Of a stretch of DNA of 64,000 bases, positions 1 through 10,899 are shown piece after piece. The first letter of the stretch is position 1. Each line of letters starts with the position of its first letter. The DNA is from Serripes groenlandicus (lineage: Eukaryota; Mollusca; Bivalvia; Cardiida; Cardiidae): the NCBI GenBank assembly GCA_031761405.1, contig JASEVX010000010.1, forward strand, positions 25,814,282-25,878,281, in the 5' to 3' direction. The notes beneath the pieces were generated by a model. The model saw nothing but the letters and a program-made list of their open reading frames with translations. It was not told the origin of the DNA and made no database searches. The translations under genes and the position numbers were made by a program.

Positions 1-146
1 CAGGTACAGCTTTCAACAGTTGACTCCTACAGTAGAGCTGCAACTCTGCTATTTAGAGATCTGTTCAAAGAAGAAGACTTTGACAGATGCAACTTCAAAG
101 AGTAGAGGGTCTGCCATCAATCAAGAGGTATTTTTAGCAATATATG
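1..146 (+). pseudogene. BEN-domain-like exon with a frameshift, 5' end outside window
   Basis: Frame 1 from base 1 encodes a peptide containing 'SRAATLLFRDLFKEEDFDRC', then reaches a stop at 103-105. Continuing in frame 2 gives 'SRGSAINQEVFLAIYG' up to a consensus donor (G|GTATGT, intron starting at 147). Hydrophobic 'aRxLlxxLFxxEel' followed by a Gly-rich turn and 'lxaIy' is the pattern of BEN domains (DNA-binding, often transcriptional repressors), which are numerous in bivalves. The frame change near 104 makes this either a decayed exon or a sequence error. The BEN assignment is by eye. Confidence 0.4.
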
Positions 147-414
147 GTATGTGTTATTTACTGTAACTGTATGTTGTTAGACCATTCAAACGCACACATT
201 TAAGACCCAAATAAACAATAACTTGTATAATGTTCGGAATTATTTTTCATATATTGACAAAACACAACGCCCGTCTTTATCTCGCCACGCCTCAATCAGA
301 CTATAAACGATTGATAAACGAACAATATAAGCACACTATTAAATGTCACGTTTTGGCTTCATTATTTTTTAATTCACTCTTATACAGATTTATTTATTTG
401 CATGATTTGTAGTC
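147..414. other. AT-rich stretch, nothing recognised
   Basis: No exon-like reading frame or repeat copy seen. Confidence 0.5.
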
Positions 415-790
415 ATTCATTGATATGATTTGTTAATAATGCATTGATATGATTTGTTAATCATTTATTGACGCGACTTGTAAATCATTTGTTTGTATGA
501 TTTGGAAGTCATTTGTTACATGAAATTTGTTGGGCATTTGATATGATTTGTTTATAATTCATTAAATATTTCCTTAGATCTTCATTTGTCATTTGTTAGT
601 CATTCATTGATATGATTTGTTTGTCATTTGTTAGTCATTCATTAGCTCATTTGTCATTTGTTAGTAGTTTCATTGATATGATTTGTTAGTCATTTGTTCG
701 CAATTCATGAGCTCATTTGCATGTCATTTGGGTTACTAATAAATGCCTATCAAATGTATAATTTGTTTATCATTTATTATAGTCATTCAT
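415..790. repeat. degenerate tandem repeat, ~24-bp unit
   Basis: The words 'GATATGATTTGTTAGTCATT' and 'TCATTCATTGATATG' recur with substitutions and small indels across about 375 bp, an old low-copy minisatellite. Confidence 0.65.
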
Positions 791-905
791 TCTCACGTTA
801 TTTTGGTTTGGGTATATAGAAATTGTGTATACATAAATAATATCAAGCAATGTCCAGTATTATACACCAATCTGTTGTAGAATAAACGAGTAAGAGTAAG
901 AAATT

Positions 906-1440
906 GTTTCATTCTTAGAAAAGAACAATATACTGTCAACCAATCAACATGGTTTTAGAACAGGAAGATCATGCATAACACAATTGCTTGAGTATATGGA
1001 TAACTGGAACAAAATAATAGAAAATGGCCAAGAAATTGACAATGACTATCTAAATATTCAAGCGGCCTTCGATAAAGTTCCACATAAACGGCCACTAAAG
1101 AAAGTATACAGTCTGGGAATAAGAGGAAATATCTATGTATGGATCAAATACTTTCTGCATGGAGGTGCCAGAGAGTGCTAGTGAATGGATCCCCATCACA
1201 ATGGCGTAAAGTAACAAGTGGAGTACCCTAGGGCAGTGTACTAGGACCAATTATGTTCTTAATTTGTATAAACGACCTACCAAAGGTCATGAAATGTATT
1301 GCGAAACTCTTTGCAGACGACACCAAACTGTATTCCATTATCAAAAATCCTGAAGATGTAATAGAAATGCAGAATGATATATTGAACGCCTGTAACTGGG
1401 CGAACAAGTAGCAAACAAGACAAATGTTTGACAAAAAGCA
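906..1440 (+). pseudogene. non-LTR retrotransposon reverse transcriptase fragment
   Basis: Translates in pieces as LINE reverse transcriptase. It runs from '..LSTNQHGFRTGRSC' through 'IQAAFDKVPHKR' (from 984) and 'GVP*GSVLGP' (nonsense TAG at 1229-1231) to the catalytic 'FADDTKLYS' (1310-1330). A frameshift lies at about 1160-1169 and the frame ends in stops after 'NACNWANK'. The motifs match the Jockey/CR1 group of RTs. Endonuclease and 3' end are missing, so this is a dead internal fragment. Confidence 0.88.
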
Positions 1441-1751
1441 TCAAAGAAGCCGCAATAAAAAAAGTACATTGAAATCCACAAAAATTAGACAAATTTAATC
1501 TGTAGTTAGTAATGCAGATATCAGTATTTGAAGCAATTTGGATTATTTAGAGTTAAACTGATCATGAAAAGTGACATAAAAGACTAATACTAAAGATAAA
1601 TGGACAAGAGGTTATACTAAATCTCAATTTGTACCAAAAACAATTAACTAGCAAATATTTGTATTGAACAGACGCCCTGTTATGATAATTATTTGTCAAA
1701 TAATGCTGACACACAGAAAATCTGTTTTTGGTTTGTATAGCGGATAAGGGT
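1441..1751. other. no recognisable feature
   Basis: AT-rich, stop-dense in all frames; may be decayed 3' sequence of the preceding LINE fragment. Confidence 0.4.
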
Positions 1752-1950
1752 TTAACCATTTCCCACATAAAACAAATCTGCAGTTATAAAGTACAAAATA
1801 TAGAAAATCTCTATAAATGATAGTATGATAATTGAAACGTGAATGGAGAAAATTCAGCCCATTATGAGCAATTTCACCTTTTGCCACAATGCTTTCCAAA
1901 GTCGGCTGTTGCAAAGGCTCAGAAATGATATATATGAGGGAAAGTGTTAA
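1752..1950. mobile_element. MITE family 1, old copy (TTAA ends)
   Basis: TTAA-CCATTTCCCACATA at the left and ATGAGGGAAAGTG-TTAA at the right, with 'GAGCAATTTCACCTTTTGCCAC' core remnants. It is followed by 'aactgtaaatggagaaaaatta', a tail also seen after the copies at 13743 and 13960. Confidence 0.75.
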
Positions 1951-1967
1951 AACTGTAAATGGAGAAA

Positions 1968-2050
1968 AATTAAGATAGATAGATAGATTTTATTTACGTG
2001 TACATATACATGCATCTTGTAATACAAACAAATAAATACATAATTTCATG
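1968..2050 (-). mobile_element. LINE 3' tail with (TAGA)n
   Basis: On the minus strand the sequence ends in 'AAATAAAATC' followed by tandem TATC units, the usual 3' end of bivalve CR1/L2-type LINEs. No coding part is attached. Confidence 0.5.
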
Positions 2051-2660
2051 GTCATTTAAAAAGAAAAAGAAAATAAATCATTTTTTTTTTTTGGGGGGGG
2101 GGGGTACACTGCTATGATTTGAACTTCGCTAAATAGGGTAAGAGGAGAATGAGACATTTTGCTAGTTCGTTGATTAATCAATCGAACTGGTGTTTAAGAG
2201 AATCACAAAAACAAGCTTAACACAAGTAATGGGAATAATTTCGACATATATGCATGAGATTTTTTTTTATGTTTTTACTAGATACGCAGATGTATTATTT
2301 AACATAGTCGGTCCTGGGTCTTCATTAACACATGTATTTAATATCCTTTTCACTTACTGTTACCAACATTATGCACTCGTTAAATTATCTCATGTGTATA
2401 CACATTGATTATCAACAAATGGTCATATGGTCTTTAACATCATCGTAATATATACATTAACGTTCCAATACCTTTAGTGCTATTAAAAGTTATATATGTA
2501 ATAATTTAATATGAACACATACATATATGCATGAACTTCCAAATAAGGTTCATATCGATTTCAACAGCACCACACTATACATCCAAAAGTTAGCTTATTG
2601 ACTATTATATTCTGACAAAAATTGACCAACGTTCTTCAAAAATACAACTTCACTGTTTAA
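2051..2660. other. intergenic; T12G12 homopolymer junction
   Basis: A T-run passing directly into a G-run lies at about 2081-2104. Nothing else is recognised. Confidence 0.5.
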
Positions 2661-3010
2661 TTTAGGGCTTATGTGTTTACATTAACGATATTAAGTCTAT
2701 GCTTTGTTGCATAGTTTATAAAATGACAGAGGTTAATTAATAGTGTTTTATTGCAGGTATTCAATAACTGTATAAATTTAGACATGCTAGGACGTACGTT
2801 ATAATATTTTTTAATGTATTTTTGTCTAATTTCACTATATGCCATGCATGTTAGTACAAAGTGATACTCGTCTTCGATATCTCCAGAATTGCATATACTA
2901 TGCATAGTAGTACAGACTCGTTCATGTCGATCTACTTTATTTCTGCCATATCTGCCTGACTCTATGCGTAGATTATGTGACGAGATTCGAAAACGAGTAA
3001 GCAAACTCCT
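2661..3010 (-). pseudogene. LINE ORF2 C-terminal fragment
   Basis: Reads 'CNSGDIEDEYHFVLTCMAYS' near the end of a 111-aa frame that stops at 2669. The same 'C..(x)EDEYHFVxxC' zinc-like motif closes the LINE at 26099-28703, where it is 'CDAQAIEDEYHFVMHCTCY', so both belong to one family. This copy is 5' truncated. Confidence 0.75.
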
Positions 3011-3715
3011 GTTCCTTTTGGTGCTTATTGTTTTTATGTATTCTTAGACACCAAATATTTGATATAATGTTTTAGCTCCAGCAAATGAACCACGATTAGT
3101 AATATTAAAGTAGTATTGTTGTAAGATGTTTTTCCTCTCCTCTTTATCCATTGATGCAACATTTACAACCTTCACACAACAAATAAATGTTTTCAAAATA
3201 GAATAAATATATAAACATATAACTCCTCTACTTCAAACAAGACAATAAACTAGTTTGTTTATTGATGCCTTTTTTAAAATAGAGGAGTTAACAATATCAC
3301 GGGTCTACTTATCTCGCTATATCAACAAATTAGTTGCTATGCTAGTCCATTCAAGTGACATGAATGGAAAGCTAATCATTATATTTAAATCTTTGATATG
3401 ATTCTGTTGACCTCCTGTATCATATCACTACCACAACTCTACCGAGATTAAATCCATGACTTCTTGTGTCCATATGTGGACACTATCGATATGTTAAGGA
3501 GGGAATTGTTATAGTTGAAAACAAGATGCGAAAGACTTTCAAGTTAACATTTATATTCATTCTTTTATCATTAAGAGAAAAGAATGAATATAAATGTGTA
3601 TTGAAAATATTAACATGTAAATCAAACTGGTATAATAAAACGAGAAACAAAAGTATTGATTTAATAACAATTTATTATAAAATATATATAACTCACTATA
3701 AAGATACACATTTTT
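3011..3715. other. intergenic AT-rich DNA with one perfect hairpin
   Basis: A 20-nt arm 'ACATTTATATTCATTCTTTT' (3547-3566) is followed by an 11-nt loop and its exact complement (3578-3597). No exon is recognised in the rest. Confidence 0.6.
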
Positions 3716-4114
3716 TTAATTAAAAAGTCTTCTTTCACATCGTAGGATTGTTAATATCATTTTTATAATCTTGTCTTCCCATTTGTCGGTTTTTAGAGTT
3801 TGTAGCCAGCCTTCACTATACATTTTCTGTTTCTGTATATCCATAAGTTCTTTGGGTATATCTAGTTGATTGATGAAATCACACCACACTGATAAAATTG
3901 TTTGTTCGTCTATCTTTTCCACAAGATGATGGAAATACATCATAACACGGTCTTCTTCATCATCCATAATACATGGGTGATGTTTTTGAGATGGATGATC
4001 CACTTGACAACCATAACATTGTTCCGTCACAACTATCCCGAGCACTTCTGACAATGATTTAGCGTAAAGAAAGTCGAAATAAGATTCCATTAAAAGCGTG
4101 TATTTAGAAGACAT
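3716..4114 (-). CDS. 132-aa ORF of unknown function, cysteine/histidine cluster
   Basis: An open 132-codon frame beginning with MSSKYTLLMESYFDFLY. A cluster 'CYGCQVDHPSQKHHPC' (residues ~34-49) could bind a metal (C-x2-C plus H, H, C). The rest is predicted helical and acidic, with a basic C terminus. I do not recognise the family. It is the last of three closely spaced minus-strand ORFs (with the BIR ORF and the 95-aa ORF); the compact spacing and lack of introns suggest an integrated virus-like or Polinton/Maverick-like cassette rather than host exons. That origin is inference. Confidence 0.6.
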   Translation of the reverse strand: MSSKYTLLMESYFDFLYAKSLSEVLGIVVTEQCYGCQVDHPSQKHHPCIMDDEEDRVMMYFHHLVEKIDEQTILSVWCDFINQLDIPKELMDIQKQKMYSEGWLQTLKTDKWEDKIIKMILTILRCERRLFN

Positions 4115-4197
4115 CGTTTTTTCTTTAAAGCCGCAAAATATTTATCACAGTATTTTATACGGATAATCAGTTCTCTGATATTGTTCAAATTTTGTAC

Positions 4198-4633
4198 TAT
4201 AAATATCCGAAACCACAATTGTCATTGGTCCAAGAAATCGATGTTGGTTGTGAGAGTGTTGAAGGTTTACTGACTGCTGGTTGATGATGGTCAGATTTGG
4301 GTATAATGGATGACTCACCATATCCAATCATCTTTAAGAAAACACATCCACTAGACCACTGACTGTGTTCCTTCAGCGCAGCATCAACATATTTCCATTT
4401 ACATAATTGTACTCCACATGAAAAACACTCTACAGTATCATTTCGTCCAGAATAAAAAAAACGGTTTTTGCAAGTTCATGTTTATCGGGTTTAATCTGTA
4501 TTGGCCAAGTTGAAAAGGTTTCTAATCTATCATTATAAAATATATACATTGGATAACAGTAATCTGTTTCAATCAACTCCATTTTAGGCATTGTTTTGAT
4601 GTTTATTGGATGAATTCCCTTCAATAAATGCAA
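4198..4633 (-). pseudogene. BIR-domain (IAP-like) ORF with a frameshift
   Basis: The first part ends with 'RLETFSTWPIQIKPDKHELA'. After a frame change in a poly-A run near 4450 it continues with 'DTVECFSCGVQLCKW', then 'KEHSQW' and 'SSGC', stopping at 4198. This is the baculoviral IAP repeat pattern: aromatic/WP strand, LA.(A/T)GF, C-x2-C, W, D, EH..W and the final Cys of the zinc site. BIR proteins bind caspases or other apoptosis and immune factors. No RING is seen. The short single-BIR form between small intronless ORFs resembles copies carried by large DNA viruses and virus-like elements more than host multi-exon BIRCs. The frame is broken, so it is not expected to be functional. Confidence 0.72.
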
Positions 4634-4871
4634 CTAAAAAATTAATGCTTTCCTTTAAATCACAAAGTAAATCGAACTGATCAAGATTTATGTAAACCTT
4701 TTCACTTAATTTCTTTAAAATTAAAACCGGTTTCTTTCTCCCTTTTGTTATAGTCAATGAAAACAATTCACATAGTTTACATTCTATTTGATTTGTGGTT
4801 GATGACCATGTTATATCTTCAAAACCTTTATAATCAAGGTTTTGTTTAAAATTTATTTGTGCTTGTGTCAT
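4584..4871 (-). CDS. 95-aa ORF upstream of the BIR ORF, unknown
   Basis: Open frame of 95 codons overlapping the start of the BIR ORF by 50 bp in another frame. It contains 'NQIECKLCELFSL' and 'KVYINLDQFDLLCDLKESIN'. The latter loosely recalls the PC4/p15 single-strand DNA-binding C-terminal helix ('..isLnleqwnkL..'), but this is weak. Overlapping, same-strand placement fits a compact virus-like gene block. Confidence 0.5.
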   Translation of the reverse strand: MTQAQINFKQNLDYKGFEDITWSSTTNQIECKLCELFSLTITKGRKKPVLILKKLSEKVYINLDQFDLLCDLKESINFLVAFIEGNSSNKHQNNA

Positions 4872-5084
4872 TATTGTTAAGAGTATGTTGTTAGTATCTT
4901 CTGTTCATTCGTTGTAACAATAACAAATATGGTGACGATTCACTTTTTAAAGATACAATAATGTTTACACATCGTTGAATGTAGTACATAATGGTACAAT
5001 GGTACAGCTCCACATAATCATGGTTAATAAAACAAAATGATAAATTGCTATTTTGAATTACTACAATGAGATTCACACGTCATT

Positions 5085-5158
5085 AATCAGCACCACAGAA
5101 CCACTTCTAAAAGTGTACCCCAATCAGCACCACAGAACCACTTCTAAAAGTGTACCCC
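5085..5158. repeat. 37-bp tandem repeat, two exact units
   Basis: The 37-bp unit beginning AATCAGCACCACAGAACC occurs twice back to back with no mismatch, implying recent duplication. Confidence 0.9.
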
Positions 5159-5224
5159 AAAAAACACACTACTGATGCGTTGCATCAATTTTCTCTTGTA
5201 CATGTAGTTATATTGGGTTTTAAG

Positions 5225-5513
5225 TCCGTGTTGTCGACCCGCAAGCCCAGTCGATAACGGTTATTAGTCTAGGGGTTGTTAGTTCGAACCACCCCTCTGC
5301 CATTCATTCATAGATTAACAAAGGTAGTTATGACTTTAGTACCATTGGTCTTCCACCAATAGACTTAATATTATATGTGGGAATTCAATACAAATCGTTT
5401 ATTGCGTTTATCAAACAATTTGCTTTATACATATAGCAAAATAAACAAATAAATGTAGCTAGTTGTCTTGGAAAGATTATGTGTGGACTACACGAGGGAG
5501 AAAAAGAGTAAAT
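5225..5513 (+). mobile_element. tRNA-derived SINE, 3' part cut by a MITE
   Basis: tRNA-like head with 'AAGCCCAGTCGATAACGG' (A box) and 'GTTAGTTCGAACC' (B box). The body carries 'GGTCTTCCACCAATAGACT' and 'TGTCTTGGAAAGATTATGTG', parallel to the fuller copy at 31254. The element stops where family 2 MITE begins at 5514. Confidence 0.7.
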
Positions 5514-5759
5514 AGAGGGCTTGGCGTGAAACGGTTTTAACTAAAAACCTATTTTGAAAACATTGGTTTATGGGCAATTTTGACCCTTTTGTAAACAATG
5601 TAAATGTAGGTGCCATTGCTCAGAACGAGCAATGGCATCTAAATTTCCATTGTTTACCAAGAAAAATCATTTAACGCTTATAAAGACTTTATGACGAGGT
5701 AATTAACCTTGGTAAAAAAATACCAATTTTAGTTACAACTGTTTCACGCCAAGCCCTCG
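5514..5759. mobile_element. MITE family 2, full copy, 4-bp TSD AAAT
   Basis: 246 bp, ends GAGGGCTTGGCGTGAAACGG and its complement CCGTTTC..CGCCAAGCCCTC (GTTTCACGCC right). AAAT flanks both sides (5510-5513, 5760-5763). A second, internal palindrome is centred on ATTGCTCAGAACGAGCAAT. Non-coding, so presumably mobilised in trans. Confidence 0.88.
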
Positions 5760-5834
5760 AAATACATAGTGTGTGTACGCAGTACAAAGAATCAATACAA
5801 TAATCAAATGGCGACTGTATGTATATCTCATCAG

Positions 5835-6138
5835 CATTTACAGAAAACAACAAACACCTCTTTTGCAAGGTGCGACCCGTATATTCGGTTAACGTACAAG
5901 GGGTTGACATACAAAAAACAGAACATTTTCAAATATTTCATTAGAAATAAACGATGAAAATCGGCGTCATCCAGAACAAAAACCGTACGACTACAACACA
6001 ATTCCTCTCGCAGCAACTGCTTAAACCGACTTTGATTGCGTATTTGTCAAACGGAGTACGAGCCGCCCACGGACAACCCCCTATCTATAAAGACAGGAGG
6101 AAACGTGTTTCCGTAGCTTTGCTCTAACTATTCATTGA
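5835..6138. repeat. dispersed direct duplication, copy 1
   Basis: Shares long near-identical blocks ('TTTTGCAAGGTGCG', 'ACCGACTTTGATTGCG', 'CGTAGCTTTGCTCTAACTAT') with 6505-6893. No coding potential recognised. Confidence 0.85.
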
Positions 6139-6504
6139 AATTCACTTATTATGTTAAGTGGTGAATTACTGCTTTCAATTTGGATGAGTCCAAGAAAATG
6201 CTTATGGAGCAAAGGGTTAAATATGTGTCAAAACAAGGTCACTTGCACAAAGCATAGTAATGGTACATCTAGCCATATAGTGCATAACGCCATGTAGTGC
6301 ATTTTTCGTATCTCTAATATTGAACACTTTGTTCCAGAAATACACATTTCATGCAACCAAAACAGAAAGTCATTACAAAACAGCAAAGGCAGAGCTTAGA
6401 ATGCTCATCATATTTTCGGCTAGATGCGTTGAAAGTCGTCTGCTTTAGATTTGTTGCATGTGGGAAAGGTTGAAACATTGTCTTTAATTAAGAAACAGAC
6501 GCCA

Positions 6505-6893
6505 CATTTAAACAAAACAACAAACACTTCTTTTGCAAGGTGCGTCCCGTATATTCGGTTAACGTTCAAGGGGTTGACATATATAAATAGAACATTTTCA
6601 AAATTTTCATAAGAAATAAACGAATACATATAGTTATGAATGTACTGCCTCTGTAGTGACTTAAACCTTTTATTATGAATTTAAATATATAATTCGAACA
6701 TGTAGCAATTAAAATCGACGTCATTCCAGAACAAAAACCGTACGAGTATAAAACATTTTCTCGCATCAACTGCTTAAACCGACTTTGATTGCGTATTTGT
6801 CAAACGGAGTGCGAACCGCCCACGAACAACCCCTTCTCTATAAAGACAGGATGAAACGTGAGTCCGTAGCTTTGCTCTAACTATTCCTCGAAA
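6505..6893. repeat. dispersed direct duplication, copy 2 with ~85-bp insertion
   Basis: Same blocks as 5835-6138 in the same orientation, with about 85 bp of extra sequence after the 'GAAATAAACGA' block (about 6621-6710). Confidence 0.85.
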
Positions 6894-7830
6894 TACCGAA
6901 TAGCGGAGTTATTACATGCATGCATACCTAATAATGATTTATTAGTAGTTTACGCCGTTTTCAATCACATTTCAATCATATCACGTTGACAGTCTAACTA
7001 ACATAGTTTGCCACTTTTGCGAAACATGTTTCACGTAAAAAAATACTTTTCATTTCCAAATTTGAATTTTAAAGTAAAAAGATGTTATTAAACCGCCTAG
7101 TGGTCTGCGTAGAAGTGACTATTCTTACCACAATCACTTGACACAAACTGGTCAAAATTGCAAACCAGTTCTGTATGCAACCCTGCTGAGACAAGTGTTT
7201 GCCGCTCTACCATTTACCGCAGAGAACGGACATTCTCCTTTGTGAAGCATTGTTAAAAGATTGAACTCTTTCAGCGCTGAATTTCAAGTAAAAAGTAGAT
7301 TTTTCCATCTTCGAAACCGGACGAATCCATTTCAATGTAAAATAAGTCTTGGAATATTTTGACAACTAAAGGGAAATATTGCCAGTGGCGCTGAAAGAGT
7401 AAACATAGCACACCAATAGTTTGTAGCAGAGATTCAATCCAATAAACCATTATAAACGATTCCCTCGAATGATCTATTCTAGTTTTGAAACTATCGACAG
7501 CTTTGTTGGCAAAAGGAAAAGTTAGATATAATACATTCTGTTTGTAATTGTAGATCTCAAGCAGTTTTAATTTAATTGTTAAAACTATGATACGTGAAAC
7601 ATCTGTCGTTGTCGATTATGTATCTACATGTACATGTTGATTGTATATTTAAACAGGAGACAAGCGAATAGAAGATTTTCTTTTAACGACATCATCTAAA
7701 TTAGTTTGTTTTTATTCTATCACTAACGTTATTCTTACAAGAAATGTGTTTGTATTGGTTCGGGTTTTACGCCGCTTTCAACCGTGGTCCTATCGCGACG
7801 GACAGGAAAGATGATATTGTTCTCACACCT
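6894..7830. other. intergenic with two SINE tail fragments
   Basis: Fragments of the SINE tail 'TTTACGCCG(T/C)TTTCAA' occur at about 6948-6995 and 7765-7805. No gene seen. Confidence 0.5.
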
Positions 7831-7900
7831 ATAATAATAATAATAATAATAAAATCTTTATTTAACGAAGGATGCACATTAAGTAATATAACAAACGACG
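7831..7900 (-). mobile_element. LINE 3' tail with (TTA)n
   Basis: (ATA)n followed by 'AAATCTTTATTTAACGAAGG' and 'TGCACAT'. Nearly the same string recurs at 53557-53620, so this is a dispersed minus-strand LINE 3' terminus. Confidence 0.6.
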
Positions 7901-8264
7901 TGCATATGACTTATCTGCCATGTGGCCTTCAAATAAAAACTACATTTCAATTTGAATAAGGTGAATGTTAGTATGATACTATGATACAATGTACTTAAGA
8001 TGGTGAATGATAGATGAGAACATGAAATGATAAAACAGTAGGCAGACACAAATGAACTGTTATGTTTGCTTTTATATAAATATAAACATTGATATTCAAC
8101 ATGTTATTGAATTAAGTTGTTATTGGGATAGGGTCTTATTTTTCTTGTAGTAAGTGATATTTCACTCTATTTTTGAAAACCTATAAAATATAAAAGGAAT
8201 GGAACCAATACCACCCCACCTGCTGAATCTCGAGACTTGCATATACTCCAATCGTTCAGACCCG

Positions 8265-8494
8265 TTAACCCTTTCCCTCATACTACAAATCTGCAGCAGA
8301 CGGCTTTGAACATATTTTGACAAAAAATGGAAAATCTCTATAATTGAATGGATAACCTATGACTAAAAGTGGAAAACATTGTGTCAAAAGGAGAAATTGC
8401 ACGTTTTGTGCAATTTCTACTTTTGTCACTATGTTTTCAAAAAGCCGTCTGCTGCAGAGGCGTCAGAAAGCGTATATATGAGGGAAAGGGTTAA
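8265..8494. mobile_element. MITE family 1, full 230-bp copy, inverse orientation
   Basis: TTAACCCTTTCCCTCATA at the left, TATGAGGGAAAGGGTTAA at the right. The internal CTGCAGCAGACG..CGTCTGCTGCAG pair and the AAATTGCAC..GTGCAATTT core hairpin are present. Confidence 0.92.
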
Positions 8495-8689
8495 GCCGAC
8501 TGGTCAGCACGGGTCAGACTGTGGCTGCCAGTCTTATCGAGTGTCCAACAGCTACAGGGCATCTTACAAGAAAACAAAGCACGGAACGTTCTTGCGGCCT
8601 GGGGGCTGCAGGAAGGTTGAAGAAGTAGGGTAAATATGAAAGGAAGTAACAATTGCAGCTTATGTTTATGTATTTATTGTTAAAGGGAC

Positions 8690-9175
8690 TGAATCCCATA
8701 TGAGTAAAAAGCGGGAAAAAAAGTAAATTGTTAAAAATTGCTATTACCTTGGTGTTTTTGCATGTAAGGCATTGAGATTTGCATTGTAAAATCTACTGGG
8801 TTAGTAACCCAGTAAATCTAAATATATCGCTGTATATTTATCACGTGATCACTACAATCGAATTGACAATCTCCTTCGCAGAGTTGTCGTTCCTTACACT
8901 TACGCATACATGAATGTAATGAGTCGATAGTTTTAGAGAATGCGGAATTAAATCCACAAATTCAAATGAGCAAGAGGAAATTGCACGGTATTTTTGAACG
9001 GTAAAACACGGAGCGGACGTTTTTTTAACTGCTTATTTCCTATGAAATAATGAAAACCAAGACTTGTACGACCTTCTACAACATTCCGTTACATATATAT
9101 CGACGTATTTTGGATTAATTAGAATAAGTATAAAATATAACGATTTTGGACCATTATGGTGATCAGTCCCTTTAA
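8690..9175. mobile_element. 486-bp TIR element (MITE family 3)
   Basis: Exact 13-bp terminal inverted repeat TTAAAGGGACTGA (8690-8702) / TCAGTCCCTTTAA (9163-9175). No ORF. TTAA at both ends could be the TSD or part of the TIR. Only one copy in the window. Confidence 0.65.
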
Positions 9176-10190
9176 GAACTCACAAGTAATCAAATTTAAG
9201 ACATGAAGAATCAAAGGAAAATTTGACAGCAAGTTTAGGCAGAAACATTTTGAAGTTTCTGCGTTATTATATATAGAAAAATGTCAATGTTAAATCAACT
9301 TGTTTCTGTGTGTTTTACAAATTGCACTCACTCGAGCAAACTCAGTGGAGATTCAGTCAAGGAACATTTCAGAGAAACTATTTTGAAATCCGGCTGGGCC
9401 AGTAGATTCTGACAAGAAGAATTTAATTATTTTTCTTTTTTGTCGCCATGCCAACAAGTTGTGCGCTGAATGGAATTATGTGAACAACGGTAAAAATGCA
9501 AGGAGCCGTGCAAGGAACATCCATGCTAAGTTGTATCAACTTGCAGCCAGTGGTTTTTGAGGAGAGCTACGGACAGTGAGTGAGTCCAATAGATCATCTA
9601 GAGCTCAGGTGATATAAACAAACTTAGGTTACAAGACCACAAAGACACTAATACATTTAATACATTATTTCTTGTTTAAGGATGACCACAGTGTTGGTCG
9701 AAATTTAGCGTAGTATTGGGTAAACTAGACAATATGTATGCAATTGGATCCAGCAACTAACACAATGAACACATGAAAAGACGAAAACTATTATTTACAA
9801 CTACTTACTGAACAAGGTGAATGAATGAAAAATAAGAATGAAATCGCGATCATAATACATCTGATGAACGTATGCGTATACTGCTTTAATTTGTTCCGAT
9901 TGTGATTAGCCATTAAGTTTCAATCTCCACGATGACCTCAATTAACATAATCATTATCATTTATAGCGGTAAAAAATCGCCAATTTGTTGTGTATGTGTA
10001 CAACATAAAATGAAGGAACAACCATATAGCTTAGCAGAATAGTTAATACTACTAAGAGGCGTGGCTTTGAGTGTATACACTTTCATTCTGAGTTAATGAT
10101 TTAAGACAATATACACAGCACTCTCCCGCTTTCAAATGTAAAGTCATCAATTTAAATTCAATTTTGAAAACGCAATCATGATTACACCTG
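9176..10190. other. intergenic, no gene recognised
   Basis: Around 9590-9620 'GAGCTCAGGTGATATAAAC' resembles the end of the bivalve 'AGCTCACCTG' repeat, suggesting a decayed copy. Otherwise featureless. Confidence 0.35.
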
Positions 10191-10191
10191 C

Positions 10192-10278
10192 AAAAAGTAT
10201 GCACATACTGCTTTCGTTTGTTCAGTGTGTGAATGACACCTGAAGAAAGTATGCACATACTGCTTTAATTTGTCCATG
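10192..10278. repeat. two ~56-bp direct repeats
   Basis: 'AAGTATGCACATACTGCTTT' occurs at 10195 and about 10248 with similar flanks ('ACACCTG..'). A third, weaker copy is at about 9870. Confidence 0.6.
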
Positions 10279-10323
10279 CATGATGCACGTGATCAAATCA
10301 TGTTGACAGCGTAGAAATACATT

Positions 10324-10514
10324 TTATTTTTTAATCATGTAATTCATATATTTTAACATAAAATTTCTTTCGAGTTCTTTCTTTTGGGTAAGTGATGTCG
10401 AATCAAATCCATTTTCCGGCTGATATGCCAATAAGATTTTTTCAAAAATATTCCACAGAGCATCCACTTGCATTGACATTATATACGATCTGCAACTACC
10501 AAGACATCTCTCTG
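10324..10514 (-). CDS. possible 3'-terminal coding exon, unknown protein
   Basis: A minus-strand frame containing 'MQVDALWNIFEKILLAY' and 'QKKELERNFMLKYMNYMIKK' ends in TAA at 10324. A candidate acceptor (TTGCAG) lies near 10490. Amphipathic, charged composition looks coding, but no upstream exon or family is recognised. Confidence 0.25.
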
Positions 10515-10899
10515 AACCCGAGATGGAGAGCTGATATAGAACGACTGATGTGAAGTAATTCAATGCCGGTATTGTAAAACACTAGTCTTGATTCCAGTCT
10601 CAAAATGATAAGTCTCTTCGGATTTCGCCTGCTATAGCAATTGGCTCTAACAAGCCCCTTGCAAAAAGATTATACAACATTTTATCTACCTGGCATTGAA
10701 AATTGAAATGCCCGTTTTCAATTCACTTCTGTGTTATGTGAGCATTACGGAGTGAAATGTGGTGTTTGGATCCAAGAAAACCGCAATGCTACATAAATGT
10801 ATTTTATGATAAATAAATTGATGTATTTCATTGCGGTTAATCAACAGTTAATATATCAAATAAAAGTATTGAGTCATCGTTGGGTGTCAAAAGTCGTGT

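Noticed and set aside
3466..3723. 85-codon plus-strand frame
   Set aside because: AT-rich, Ile/Lys/Tyr-biased and crosses the perfect hairpin; no coding signal.
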